Part shown: in pieces, positions 15,889 through 24,233 of the stretch
Layout: the number at the start of each line of letters is the position of its first letter
Position numbering within the stretch: position 1 is the stretch's first letter
Source of the DNA: an uncultured Gammaproteobacteria bacterium
GTDB lineage: Bacteria > Pseudomonadota > Gammaproteobacteria > Francisellales > Francisellaceae
DNA: 40,204 nt
Reading direction: 5' to 3'
Assembly (NCBI GenBank): GCA_913060525.1
Contig: CAJXRW010000002.1
Span: forward strand, 1-40,204
Translations under genes and position numbers: made by a program
Notes under the pieces: generated by a model
Database searches by the model: none
What the model saw: the letters and a program-made list of their open reading frames with translations, nothing else
What the model was told of the DNA's origin: nothing

Positions 15889-16597
15889 AGCTGGTTATTT
15901 TAGTATAAGGCTCAATAACTGCTTCAAGGATTTTCCCTGACATTTCAGTATCAATATAAGGGAAAGAAATAGCATAATTCACACCACCATGCGTTAATAA
16001 ATAAGCTGGTGCAGAATTGTTATTATAATGAATGTCTGGCTGGCCAAGTTTTTTCTTGATATCCGAATCCGACATTTTATAGATATCATTTTTAGTTAAA
16101 AAGCTAAACATCATTGATGCTCTCTGATTGCTATTAGCTTCTTTCCATTTAGTCATACTAAAATTATTCTTGCCAAATTCCCCGACAAACATAATTGTGC
16201 CTTGCGTATGTATTCGTTTTGGGGCTGGCTCTATAACAACACTAGTTATTACTTTTGTTTTAGGATCATAGGGAAAAGCAACAATATAGTTATTTTGATT
16301 GCTAGCCACATTGTACGCAGGGGTAATATCATTGTAACCATATAGACCATCACCATGACCTAGAACACTTCTAATCTGTTTAAGTGTCATATTATCTATG
16401 TCATGGTTTTCTAAAAAACTATAAACCATCTTCGCTCTCTCAGACTCATTAGCCTTAATCCATTTTTCTGATGAAAACTCATCAGACCCCCATTGTTTTG
16501 CAACCTGTAATACAGAATTATCGCTATTTGCACACCCCATTAAACATATGGATATTATAAATATAAATGCACAGGGGATCTTTTTGATATTTATCAT
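15875..16597 (-). CDS. Two-repeat lipoprotein, possible immunity protein
   Basis: A 240-residue lipoprotein. The lipobox LMGC puts the acylated cysteine at C22. The mature part is two copies of an approximately 85-residue unit (about 39-124 and 144-230). Each has a W-K-A/E-A-N segment, then R(A)xMxxSFL, a KxxLG turn and a closing SFPY/AFPY plus VIEP strand. The layout recalls BamE/SmpA-like modules, often used in periplasmic inhibitors. Its ATG overlaps the stop of the upstream DUF6973-like gene (ATGA), so the two are translationally coupled. An immunity role is inferred from this pairing. Confidence 0.6.
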   Translation of the reverse strand: MINIKKIPCAFIFIISICLMGCANSDNSVLQVAKQWGSDEFSSEKWIKANESERAKMVYSFLENHDIDNMTLKQIRSVLGHGDGLYGYNDITPAYNVASNQNNYIVAFPYDPKTKVITSVVIEPAPKRIHTQGTIMFVGEFGKNNFSMTKWKEANSNQRASMMFSFLTKNDIYKMSDSDIKKKLGQPDIHYNNNSAPAYLLTHGGVNYAISFPYIDTEMSGKILEAVIEPYTKITSFKPR

Positions 16598-17007
16598 GGT
16601 TTGATGACCTTAAGCTGGTGAGAATGTAGTGCTAACAAACATTTATGGCTGGTTTCTTCATCTGAAAGATTCATCCTGCCAATCTCTAATCCAATCCGAT
16701 TATTATGCAGATCCATTTCTTTCTCAGCAGGATCATTTTCAGGCTTTGATTCATGAATATTTGTAAAAGTTAATGCATCGTTATAACCCACTTCTTTCAC
16801 CATTAACGCTGCCCAGTAACAGTGTCGAAAAGCATCCGAAGCATCATTAACATCGTTACGATAAAAAATACGCTTGGTTTCTGAAAAGGCTTTGTCTTTT
16901 GTTGTTTTAATACCATTTATTTGTAGCAAATGCGTCTTTATGTAAATTTTTTCTCGTTCGTTTAGAGAGCCATAGGATGATTTGTTATCATCTTTATTTT
17001 TTGTCAT
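16594..17007 (-). CDS. DUF6973-like protein, possible toxin
   Basis: A 137-residue protein without a signal peptide. A His/Asn-rich core looks catalytic: NDASDAFRHCYWAALM (H62, W65), an IHE at 84-86, and EMDLHNNRIGLEIG (D99, H101, N102, N103). This DAxRHxxW...HE...DxHNNxxG pattern matches, from memory, the uncharacterised DUF6973 domain found in secreted and polymorphic-toxin-like proteins. AAAAGGA lies 7 bases before the ATG. It is followed, with a 4-base overlap, by a repeat-containing lipoprotein. A toxin/immunity pair is my inference; a plain cell-envelope enzyme is the alternative. Confidence 0.55.
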   Translation of the reverse strand: MTKNKDDNKSSYGSLNEREKIYIKTHLLQINGIKTTKDKAFSETKRIFYRNDVNDASDAFRHCYWAALMVKEVGYNDALTFTNIHESKPENDPAEKEMDLHNNRIGLEIGRMNLSDEETSHKCLLALHSHQLKVIKP

Positions 17008-17045
17008 TACTTGATCCTTTTACCTATCTTTAGAGTTATTTATCA

Positions 17046-17816
17046 TCAGCACTCATCTAAGGATAGGTCACACTCACCACAAATAACGGATAACCCACCC
17101 TTGCCCCACACATTCAAACCACACTCAAAGCATGTGTATTTTCGTTTGCGCTTATTGTCTTTTATAGTTGCAATACTACTATTCATTAACTTATCAGAAT
17201 TGAGGTTAAATAAGTTGTTTAGGCTGGATGTAAGCTGACTAACAACCTCAGAATCCATACCACCAAACGCTTGCTGCAGCACTTCCATTTTTTCTTCGTC
17301 ACTATCGCAAACAATACCAGATGCTTGTACATCAAGCCAAGGCATTTTAAACTTCTTGTCTCGCATGAGCCTTTCACAATCGGCAATAAATTTACCGTTA
17401 GGTAAAGGATAGTCAGCAATACACTGTCCTGTCATCGCCCCACCTGGTTTGCCAGTAGAAGATGGCATCAAGCCTAATAATTTCATTTTATTTGACCATT
17501 CTTTATTGTGATAAGTTTTGATGCTAGGCTTGCCATAGCAATACTGCCAACAATGGCACATTTCATGAACTAGTGTCTGCATTAGTTCTATTAATGTTGA
17601 TTTGGCTACATACAATGGGTTAATGGCAATCTCATGGCATTTACCACCCTCTGTATTAGTCCATCTGTCTGCAGAAAAATAACCAAACATTCCATTCTGT
17701 CGCTGCGTAGTGAATAAAACATTAGGTAGCTCATTATGAAATAGTGATTGATTAAAATAATCGTAGAGAATTTCAATTGATTGGTATAACTCTGATGTAG
17801 GATTTTTATTATACAT
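17046..17816 (-). CDS. SprT-like zinc metalloprotease
   Basis: A 256-residue SprT-like protein. The zinc-protease motif HEMCH (H84, E85, H88) follows the usual SprT preamble (EIAINP at 62-67, then a helix). The C-terminal 30 residues form a zinc ribbon with CFEC and CGEC. Bacterial SprT-like proteins of this size are common on plasmids and conjugative elements; by analogy with eukaryotic Spartan they may cleave proteins stuck on DNA, but that is untested here. The ATG at 17816 has no clear ribosome site; a palindrome lies upstream. It is followed 38 bases later by the DUF6973-like gene on the same strand. Confidence 0.8.
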   Translation of the reverse strand: MYNKNPTSELYQSIEILYDYFNQSLFHNELPNVLFTTQRQNGMFGYFSADRWTNTEGGKCHEIAINPLYVAKSTLIELMQTLVHEMCHCWQYCYGKPSIKTYHNKEWSNKMKLLGLMPSSTGKPGGAMTGQCIADYPLPNGKFIADCERLMRDKKFKMPWLDVQASGIVCDSDEEKMEVLQQAFGGMDSEVVSQLTSSLNNLFNLNSDKLMNSSIATIKDNKRKRKYTCFECGLNVWGKGGLSVICGECDLSLDEC

Positions 17817-17841
17817 TGCTATGTCAACATAATATATTTAT

Positions 17842-17857
17842 TATATCGTACGATATA
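17842..17857. promoter_or_regulatory. 16-bp perfect palindrome upstream of the SprT-like gene
   Basis: TATATCGTACGATATA spans the centre CGTACG, 26 bases before the SprT-like ATG, and overlaps a -10-like TATAAT on the minus strand. Its half-site resembles the cadA operator half-site (TATCGT/ACGATA). It is probably an operator for an unidentified regulator. Confidence 0.5.
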
Positions 17858-17988
17858 TATTTAATATACACAATCAATGCTCCTAACATTACAGTTTAAA
17901 TCACGAATTCATAACAAAAATATGCTACTATAAATTTGTATATTGCTGCAGATTATTATACCTATATGCTTGCTCAGGAATGCACAAA

Positions 17989-18017
17989 TTGATCGTTTTT
18001 CGTTAAATGCGTATAAT
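17989..18017 (+). promoter_or_regulatory. Promoter of the secreted-protein gene
   Basis: TTGATC (17989-17994) and TATAAT (18012-18017) are separated by exactly 17 bp. Transcription would begin near 18024, which makes any start codon upstream of that point untenable. This decides the start of the following gene. Confidence 0.65.
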
Positions 18018-18047
18018 GTGGTTAATTTCCCAAAAATAATGATCAAT

Positions 18048-18740
18048 ATGTTAAAAACAATTACAAGTGCATTTTTAATTTCTCTAGCGTCTTTAAGCGT
18101 TGCTGCAGATAATACAAAAGACAACCTGCCCATAAAATTAACAGGAGAAATCCTCGCATCCGTGACAATATGGAATGGTACAGGTAGAGATGAAGACAGT
18201 TTTCTAGGCTCAATAAGGGATAATGTAAAGGCTTACGCAAAAGCTTACATGCCTGAAATGTATAAGGATATGAATGGTAATGAAATTAAAATCAACAGGA
18301 ACTCAGACTATATAATTAGCAAGATAGCGCACCAAATACAAGACACCTATAATGATAATCAGGTTTTTTACATTGAAAAAACATTTCATGTTGGCGACTA
18401 TGATTTTAATGATGGCCAATTTGAGCTGAAATTCAATAAAAACATTTTCATGTCAACCAATACAAACCTTAACTCTTTGTTATCAAAGCTTGGGGTAAGG
18501 TTTAACCATAATTTTTATCTAATAGATAAATTCCCAAAACAAGATGATATTTATTTAACGATAAAAATGTCTCAAAATGAAGCAGATAATTTCATCACTA
18601 AATACCCAAACAGGGCTATTTGCGAAAGAGTTAATTTGAAAAATATCACTTCATATAAACCTGAAAAAGATAAAGGAGAGTATGTTTTTACAGGCGATGT
18701 AACAAATTACTCTTACAGATATGGTACTTGTAAGTCTTAA
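18048..18740 (+). CDS. Secreted protein of unknown function
   Basis: A protein of about 230 residues that I do not recognise. The reading frame is open from 17943, but a good promoter at 17989-18017 and an export signal (MLKTITSAFLISLASLSVAAD) place the start at ATG 18048, or 9 bases earlier. The mature part is rich in Asn, Lys and Asp, has Tyr-containing strands (FYIEKTFHVGDYDFNDGQFELKF) and two cysteines near the end (AICERV and GTCKS) that could form a disulfide. It is transcribed alone, opposite to the transfer cluster. A periplasmic or secreted role is likely; nothing more can be said. Confidence 0.65.
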   Translation: MLKTITSAFLISLASLSVAADNTKDNLPIKLTGEILASVTIWNGTGRDEDSFLGSIRDNVKAYAKAYMPEMYKDMNGNEIKINRNSDYIISKIAHQIQDTYNDNQVFYIEKTFHVGDYDFNDGQFELKFNKNIFMSTNTNLNSLLSKLGVRFNHNFYLIDKFPKQDDIYLTIKMSQNEADNFITKYPNRAICERVNLKNITSYKPEKDKGEYVFTGDVTNYSYRYGTCKS

Positions 18741-18758
18741 ATTAAACTAGTTTAAGTT

Positions 18759-19130
18759 CTAATAATACATTGCTTTTGCGTGCATATAACAATATAGACC
18801 TTTGTATACAGAATATGAAACTGCAACCATTGAAAGCAAACAAAAAAACAGCGCACCTAAGTACAATGGAATGGCGATCATTACTGCAGATGAATTCATC
18901 GTATAATAATAAGCTTCACCACATACCAAGTAACTCAAGAGTGCAATAGCACTTACAACTGCTGCGATATAACTCATATAATATGGAAATGTGTAATCTG
19001 CATCAATATTGCGATTAATTTCAAATTTGCTTTTAGTATGCCTGTTGTTGATTAACAAGGTAATACAAATAAAAAAGAAAAGGCTAATAATCACTGAAAA
19101 TCCAATGAATAAGTTAATAATGTAATCCAT
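18759..19130 (-). CDS. Small membrane protein, unknown
   Basis: A 123-residue protein with three to four hydrophobic helices: residues 1-27, 50-67, 78-97 and 95-112 approximately. GAGGAAA precedes the ATG, so it is very likely translated. It lies at the far end of the transfer cluster, same strand. I recognise no family. An accessory conjugation or surface-exclusion role is possible only by position. Confidence 0.6.
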   Translation of the reverse strand: MDYIINLFIGFSVIISLFFFICITLLINNRHTKSKFEINRNIDADYTFPYYMSYIAAVVSAIALLSYLVCGEAYYYTMNSSAVMIAIPLYLGALFFCLLSMVAVSYSVYKGLYCYMHAKAMYY

Positions 19131-19173
19131 ATTTTCCTCATGTTTTTTGATTAAATAGCATACTAACTGATAA

Positions 19174-19467
19174 TTAATTATTTTTGCACTGTTTTTGAAT
19201 TTCAGTTAGATGTTTTTCCAGTATTTGAAGAAATACTTTAGTGTGACATTTTTTATACTCTTCACTGTTAGAGCCAAAATCATCACATGTTTTATTTTTA
19301 TTTGATTCTAGTTCACTTTCTTCATATAGACTTAATACCATCTGCACGCAAGGAGATATCGTCACAGTGGTAAGTGGTTGGGGTATAAGCCAGAACGCAT
19401 AAACACTAGAAGCGCTACTTACTAATAATAACAATACCATTCTTTTCAATACACCTAACCAGAGCAT
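19174..19467 (-). CDS. Small exported four-Cys protein (copy 2)
   Basis: A 97-residue protein with an N-terminal export signal (VLLLLVSSASSVYA) and a charged helical mature part with four cysteines: CVQMVLSLYEE, KTCDDF, YKKCHTKVF and QKQCKNN. Cysteine order and spacing parallel the upstream gene, so the two are likely tandem paralogues. Its start overlaps the end of that gene by 13 bases. An internal ATG at 19440 is an alternative start with a shorter signal. Function unknown. Confidence 0.6.
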   Translation of the reverse strand: MLWLGVLKRMVLLLLVSSASSVYAFWLIPQPLTTVTISPCVQMVLSLYEESELESNKNKTCDDFGSNSEEYKKCHTKVFLQILEKHLTEIQKQCKNN

Positions 19468-19733
19468 TTGTTAGCTCTAAATTCATCGATATGTGACTGC
19501 ATAGCTTTGCTAAATAATTTGTTTTGCTCTCCATCAACACAAGATTGGTAAGCATCACTATCATTAGATTTGCTTTTACACACCACCTCTGCTTTCGTTA
19601 AAGAATCACCCATAAGCTTAAAGGCTAATTTTTGGCAAGACTCTGAATAATTTGGTGGTGTTGTCTCTACTTGTCCTGATGCGTATACCTGTACGGCCAG
19701 TCCAACCATGCATATACCTATCATTTTTTTCAT
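19455..19733 (-). CDS. Small exported four-Cys protein (copy 1)
   Basis: A 92-residue protein with a signal peptide (MKKMIGICMVGLAVQVYASG) and a mature helical part with four cysteines (SCQKLAF, VVCKSKS, QSCVDGE, NKCSG). AAGGAG stands 8 bases before the ATG. It is paralogous in layout to the next gene. Position downstream of the helicase/nuclease and VirD4 suggests a periplasmic accessory of the element. In other trb systems entry-exclusion proteins are small exported products, but there is no sequence link here. Confidence 0.65.
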   Translation of the reverse strand: MKKMIGICMVGLAVQVYASGQVETTPPNYSESCQKLAFKLMGDSLTKAEVVCKSKSNDSDAYQSCVDGEQNKLFSKAMQSHIDEFRANKCSG

Positions 19734-19760
19734 AATGTTTACTCCTTGTTTAACGATAAA

Positions 19761-20309
19761 TTAAGCGCATAAAAGTTTATGCAAACGTGAGCCACTGATG
19801 AGCCAGGTGTTTTTTAAATTACGATATGAACCCATTCCAGTTTTACCTGTATGAATAAATATTCCACCATCCAAGCGGTGAGTTAATACATAATCATTTA
19901 ATGCTTTAACATGCGCTGGATTTATGTGTTTTTGGTATCTCTTTGCTTGAATTGCGTATGTCTTGCCGTCTATGATCACAGAGCCATCACAACCACCATC
20001 GCCAGTGTACGCCTTGTTTCGCTTCACCTGATAACCACGAAATTCAAAGGCAAATAAAAGCAGCTCTTCAAAAACCAATGGATCAATTTTTCTGATGTAA
20101 GCAAAAAACTTGCCCGGCATGTTAAAATCATCTGATTGTAATTTTTTTAGCAACTTCTTTGCTTTGCTCGTTTTGCTAAAGTGCTTGGTTTTTCCAACAA
20201 TAAAAAATAGCCAAAGAAAACGAATTAACCCGTTCTTAGCGTTTGCCTTTGAGAATTCAAAAACCATTGGTTTACCCAACACCTGATCAATTTGGTTCGC
20301 TACTGTCAT
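19761..20309 (-). CDS. Mrr-type restriction-endonuclease-like protein
   Basis: A 182-residue protein with a PD-(D/E)xK nuclease fold of the Mrr type in its C-terminal half. FEELLLFAFEFRGYQV (80-95) supplies the leading Glu, GDGGCDG (D104, D108) the acidic residue, and AIQAKRY (Q121, K123) the QxK catalytic pair. Mrr proteins cleave (often methylated) DNA. The N-terminal 65 residues include a short hydrophobic stretch (IRFLWLFFIVG) that could be a membrane anchor. Its ATG overlaps the end of the UvrD-like helicase gene by 4 bases, so nuclease and helicase are made together. Confidence 0.85.
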   Translation of the reverse strand: MTVANQIDQVLGKPMVFEFSKANAKNGLIRFLWLFFIVGKTKHFSKTSKAKKLLKKLQSDDFNMPGKFFAYIRKIDPLVFEELLLFAFEFRGYQVKRNKAYTGDGGCDGSVIIDGKTYAIQAKRYQKHINPAHVKALNDYVLTHRLDGGIFIHTGKTGMGSYRNLKNTWLISGSRLHKLLCA

Positions 20310-22240
20310 GGTGACACCTCTGCAGATAGCTCGGGATTCTTTGAGATCAAACCATCAAGCAAAGGTGTGGTTAATATTGATGGCTCTCGCTGACAAGATT
20401 CATCACCGATTATTAAGCGTAATGATTTTCTGGCTCTGGTTATTGCAACATATAGAAGCCTACGTTCAGCCTCTAAATCAACCTCTTTATCTTCATTTTC
20501 AGTGGGGAATTTACCTTTATGCAAAGATGGGATAATAACATGATCCCATTCCAAACCTTTGCTGCGATGCATGCTGGTGATCATAACGCTATCTGCAGTT
20601 TGTTTGCTGGCACTCTTAGTTAGATTACTCCAGTAACTTTGAAATTGGCCCAAAGTGGCATATTTATCGCTACATTTTTTTGCAAGATAAATAATACTAT
20701 TTACAAGCTGTCTTTTATGTTCCGCATCTTCTTTGGATAGACTGCTAAACTCGAAATATTTCTGGTAGCCTAATTGGTAATACAAATCTTGTAGCATTAA
20801 TACCGCATCATCATGCTGAGAGATACCCAAAGCAAACTCCCAGATTTCCTGACGATTAATTAGCTGCTTAACTTGGTTTGATTTATCCAACTGAGACTCA
20901 ATTTCTAAAAATGCACTCATATCACTAGGATTTTCAGCTAAGCGACATACAAGCGTTGTTTTTGCCTGTCCATTAATAAAAAGCGCAGGGTTATTAAACA
21001 TCTTGGTTATGATGCTCTTTCTGTCCTCTAGTGATAGCTTAAGAAATGGTTCGGCATTATCAGCCAATAACGAATATCCAAATAACGACTTAATTGACGA
21101 GTGAGATAAAATACCATCACTGCCATCAATATTGTAAGGAACTCCAGCTGCAATAAATTCAACTTCAGTCGCGACTGAGTGACTGAATTCACGACACAAT
21201 ATGGCAATATCTTTCAATTCAGCCTGACTTGTTTTTAGCTCATCAACCAACAAAACTGGTAAGTAATTATTTTGAGTAATGTAGCGAATATCTGTTTTTT
21301 CTGTTGTGTCTGCAGAAACACATTCAATCTCAAAACGATTTTGATTTTGCTGGATAAGGGATGCCGCCAATTTTGACAAATCCGATCCAAACCTGAATGT
21401 TTTAGACAGCTTAAGTTGCGTAACATTTTTATATTTTTCTGAAAACTGATTCAGCATAATATCGGGATCAGATCCTCTGAACTCATAAATAGTTTGATCA
21501 ATATCCCCTACAGCCATAATGCTTGCCTTAACGATAGATTTACCTTTTTCATCTCTCCCTGAAGCTAAAATATCAACTAAAGCTTGCTGCATTGGGTTAA
21601 TATCCTGGTACTCATCTAAAGTTATATGTTTCAGGCGATTATTGAAAAGTTGATGGAGCTTAATATCTTGATTAAGTGCTTGCACCAGGTCAAAAATAAG
21701 ATCATCAAAAAACCTGATTTTATTTTGTTTGCGTAAGACTTCAAATTGATTGAATAGCTCTACTGCTTGACCTTGTTTTTCTCCTTGATAGTGGATTTCG
21801 TTTGCGCATCGAGCTTTGATCCAAGTAATAATGCCTTGCAAAGATTCAATTTCCTCGCGACCATCACTTAGCCCTTGCGCTTTAAGTGTTTCTCGGCATA
21901 AATACTGATAACGAGAGTTTGAGTCATCCAGTTTCCAATCTTCGACAATTCCCAAAGCAATTAATCGTTTTAACATATTAGAAGCCAGAGAATGAAATGT
22001 ACGGACTTGTGGTAAGGGTGTATTAGGCTTGGTGACTTTTTTTAATCGTCTATAAAAATCAAGTTGTGCAGATTTGCCGAACATGATCACCAGCATTGTA
22101 CGTGATGCAACACCATCATTTAATAGCTGCCCCACTCGACCGACAAGTGAGTGTGTTTTACCAGAACCTGGTACAGCTATTACAAGCGAATGACCTGATT
22201 TATGCTTAGTTATAGCTTGTTGCTCTTTCGTGTTTTTCAT
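20306..22240 (-). CDS. UvrD/Rep-like superfamily 1 helicase
   Basis: A 644-residue ATP-dependent DNA helicase. Motifs in order: Q-motif TKEQQAITKH, Walker A VPGSGKT (23-29), Walker B LDEYQDINPMQQ, motif III GDIDQTIYEFRGSDP, motif V SMHRSKGLEWDHVI, and motif VI ERRLLYVAITRARKSL. AGGAA precedes the ATG. It follows virD4 and is coupled to an Mrr-type nuclease (4-base overlap). Either a transfer accessory or a two-gene DNA-defence module fits. GajB of Gabija is also UvrD-like, but its partner is an OLD-type nuclease, unlike here. Confidence 0.93.
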   Translation of the reverse strand: MKNTKEQQAITKHKSGHSLVIAVPGSGKTHSLVGRVGQLLNDGVASRTMLVIMFGKSAQLDFYRRLKKVTKPNTPLPQVRTFHSLASNMLKRLIALGIVEDWKLDDSNSRYQYLCRETLKAQGLSDGREEIESLQGIITWIKARCANEIHYQGEKQGQAVELFNQFEVLRKQNKIRFFDDLIFDLVQALNQDIKLHQLFNNRLKHITLDEYQDINPMQQALVDILASGRDEKGKSIVKASIMAVGDIDQTIYEFRGSDPDIMLNQFSEKYKNVTQLKLSKTFRFGSDLSKLAASLIQQNQNRFEIECVSADTTEKTDIRYITQNNYLPVLLVDELKTSQAELKDIAILCREFSHSVATEVEFIAAGVPYNIDGSDGILSHSSIKSLFGYSLLADNAEPFLKLSLEDRKSIITKMFNNPALFINGQAKTTLVCRLAENPSDMSAFLEIESQLDKSNQVKQLINRQEIWEFALGISQHDDAVLMLQDLYYQLGYQKYFEFSSLSKEDAEHKRQLVNSIIYLAKKCSDKYATLGQFQSYWSNLTKSASKQTADSVMITSMHRSKGLEWDHVIIPSLHKGKFPTENEDKEVDLEAERRLLYVAITRARKSLRLIIGDESCQREPSILTTPLLDGLISKNPELSAEVSP

Positions 22241-22271
22241 GAAGTTTCCTAGTTAGCGTATTAACTGGATA

Positions 22272-24230
22272 TTAAGACGCAGTTATAAGAGCTTGAGTTT
22301 GTTGCCACTTAGCAAAGCCCTCTTTATCTTCATACGGATTAGGGTCAAACATATTTTTAAGATGTGGTAGTTTAAAATACTGCGCTTTCTTACATTTAAT
22401 TGGATGGATACCAGGTATAAAAATAAACTGTTCATCTTTGGATAAGGTTCTAATGTCATTTATATCAAGTAAATCTTTTGCTTGTTCATTAAGACTAATC
22501 ATCGGAGAAGATCGATCACTTTTAAAGCTGGTTGATTGTGACATTCCTTCTGCCAATACCGTGGTCTTGCCTGCAATCTTCTGAATCCATTCCATTGACT
22601 TTGGATCATCGGTGCGTAAAAACTGAATGACTGGCATTCCCTTAAAAGTTGCTTCATCTTGATATTTATCAAGCTGGCCAAGCGTTTGGAAAAATCCCCA
22701 AGTATACACCCCTCTTGCTCTCAAAGTTGCGACTGCTTGTTCAACATCAGGCAGATAACCTTGCTGACCTAGTTCATCCAGCATTAATAGATATTGACTC
22801 TTTAATTTAGAAATAGGTGTTTGAACAATGGCATCTTTAATGGTTGCCAACAACACCCTAAAAATACGTGATAAAGATCGATTCTTGACAGCATCCTCTG
22901 GTAAAACTACATAAATGTCACAATCCTCAGTAGCAAAGTCTCTGATATTCTTATCACCCTTAAATGCTTCTCTAACTGAACTTGATCGTAACCACATTAA
23001 TTGACGATAAACAGAGGTTTTCATTGATGTTGTTTCATCCGCACCATCCATTGCAAGATGCGCATAAGCAGCCTTAGCTTTTAAGGTGGATCCACCTAAT
23101 TCACTCAAGCCGTCTTTTTCGCTTACAATTCTTAGCCACCAATCATGAAATGCGACTAAATTAAGATGCGTTGGTGTATCCATGTTTACACCAATATAAT
23201 GATCCAAAACCCCTTCCATAATGATTTGAGCGAAATCACTAAAATGTTTAGATGTATCTGATTCTTTATCACCTGGTGAAGAAAGCAAAGCACTGGCCAA
23301 TGAATTAACACAACGATCCCTGATATCCTCATCACGCCAGTTAATGCCAGCTAAAGGGTTAATCGCACAGATAGGTAAATCACCACAACCGATATCTTTT
23401 AAAATCCTGAATGCATCATGGATATAAACCGTTCTCCCTGAAGCTATTCTTCTTCTTGCTGTAACGGCTGCTATCTCTCCTTTAATATCGGTAATATACA
23501 TGTTTGTATTTGGGTACTCTAATATCATCGGCATTAAGACAGCAGTTGTTTTCATCGACCCCCTGAATCCCATAACTAAACGATCTGTTAATGGGTATCT
23601 TAAATAGCCATCATCCTCACCAAGCAACGTGCCTTCTTTACTGCGCAAGCCAAAACGTTGATAATCGAGATCATCTGCCATTCGTGCAGCACCAAGATTT
23701 TGAGAGGTTTGGTCACGTTGAACATCCATCCGTGAGCTGGCCATAAAAAACTTTAAAACACGTATTCCAAATATAAAGAATGCGATAATTAGCGTTTGAA
23801 CCAAATAAGCAGATAACCACCCTTGCCAGAGTTCATCCGATGGATAGTTCAAGACTCTAACAAAGTGCATAGAGATGAATAACTGACCCATTAAGTTAAT
23901 TAACACACCAACTGCTAATCCCCAATGCACACCAAACATTAAACCAACCCGATACAAATTACCTGTCTTATTTTCTTTCTGGCGGTAATATAAAAAACAA
24001 TAAAGTGAAACTGCAATGAACAAATAGATAGCAATATATAGAAAATGATGCGAATAGCTGATCATATCGGCATAGCTGGATGATTTAATATGCCCTAAGT
24101 TAATAACATCAACCAACCCCAAAATGACAACTGCAGAAACCATAAAAATAGCTGAAACAGTCATCCCAAAAAATTTTTGGATAGGTGAATATTTATTTGA
24201 ATCCATCCCCCATTTTGCTAAAACAACCAT
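22272..24230 (-). CDS. virD4: VirD4/TraG-type conjugative coupling protein
   Basis: A 652-residue type IV coupling protein that brings the relaxase-DNA complex to the channel. The N-terminal 165 residues hold four hydrophobic helices. The ATPase part has the expected LEYPNTNMYITDIKGE context after the P-loop, Walker B LLMLDELG (481-488), and the late motifs of the TraG family. The P-loop is unusual: GFRGSMKTT (221-229) has Met where nearly all P-loops have Gly before the catalytic Lys. ATG 24230 follows the previous gene by 3 bases; an internal ATG at residue 9 is possible. Confidence 0.93.
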   Translation of the reverse strand: MVVLAKWGMDSNKYSPIQKFFGMTVSAIFMVSAVVILGLVDVINLGHIKSSSYADMISYSHHFLYIAIYLFIAVSLYCFLYYRQKENKTGNLYRVGLMFGVHWGLAVGVLINLMGQLFISMHFVRVLNYPSDELWQGWLSAYLVQTLIIAFFIFGIRVLKFFMASSRMDVQRDQTSQNLGAARMADDLDYQRFGLRSKEGTLLGEDDGYLRYPLTDRLVMGFRGSMKTTAVLMPMILEYPNTNMYITDIKGEIAAVTARRRIASGRTVYIHDAFRILKDIGCGDLPICAINPLAGINWRDEDIRDRCVNSLASALLSSPGDKESDTSKHFSDFAQIIMEGVLDHYIGVNMDTPTHLNLVAFHDWWLRIVSEKDGLSELGGSTLKAKAAYAHLAMDGADETTSMKTSVYRQLMWLRSSSVREAFKGDKNIRDFATEDCDIYVVLPEDAVKNRSLSRIFRVLLATIKDAIVQTPISKLKSQYLLMLDELGQQGYLPDVEQAVATLRARGVYTWGFFQTLGQLDKYQDEATFKGMPVIQFLRTDDPKSMEWIQKIAGKTTVLAEGMSQSTSFKSDRSSPMISLNEQAKDLLDINDIRTLSKDEQFIFIPGIHPIKCKKAQYFKLPHLKNMFDPNPYEDKEGFAKWQQTQALITAS

Positions 24231-24233
24231 ATA

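Noticed and set aside
17943-18038. N-terminal extension of the secreted protein
   Set aside because: A consensus-like promoter lies within this stretch, and the signal peptide starts further down.
20306-22240. Gabija (GajAB) defence system
   Set aside because: The helicase is GajB-like in class only; the partner is an Mrr-type nuclease, not an OLD-family GajA.
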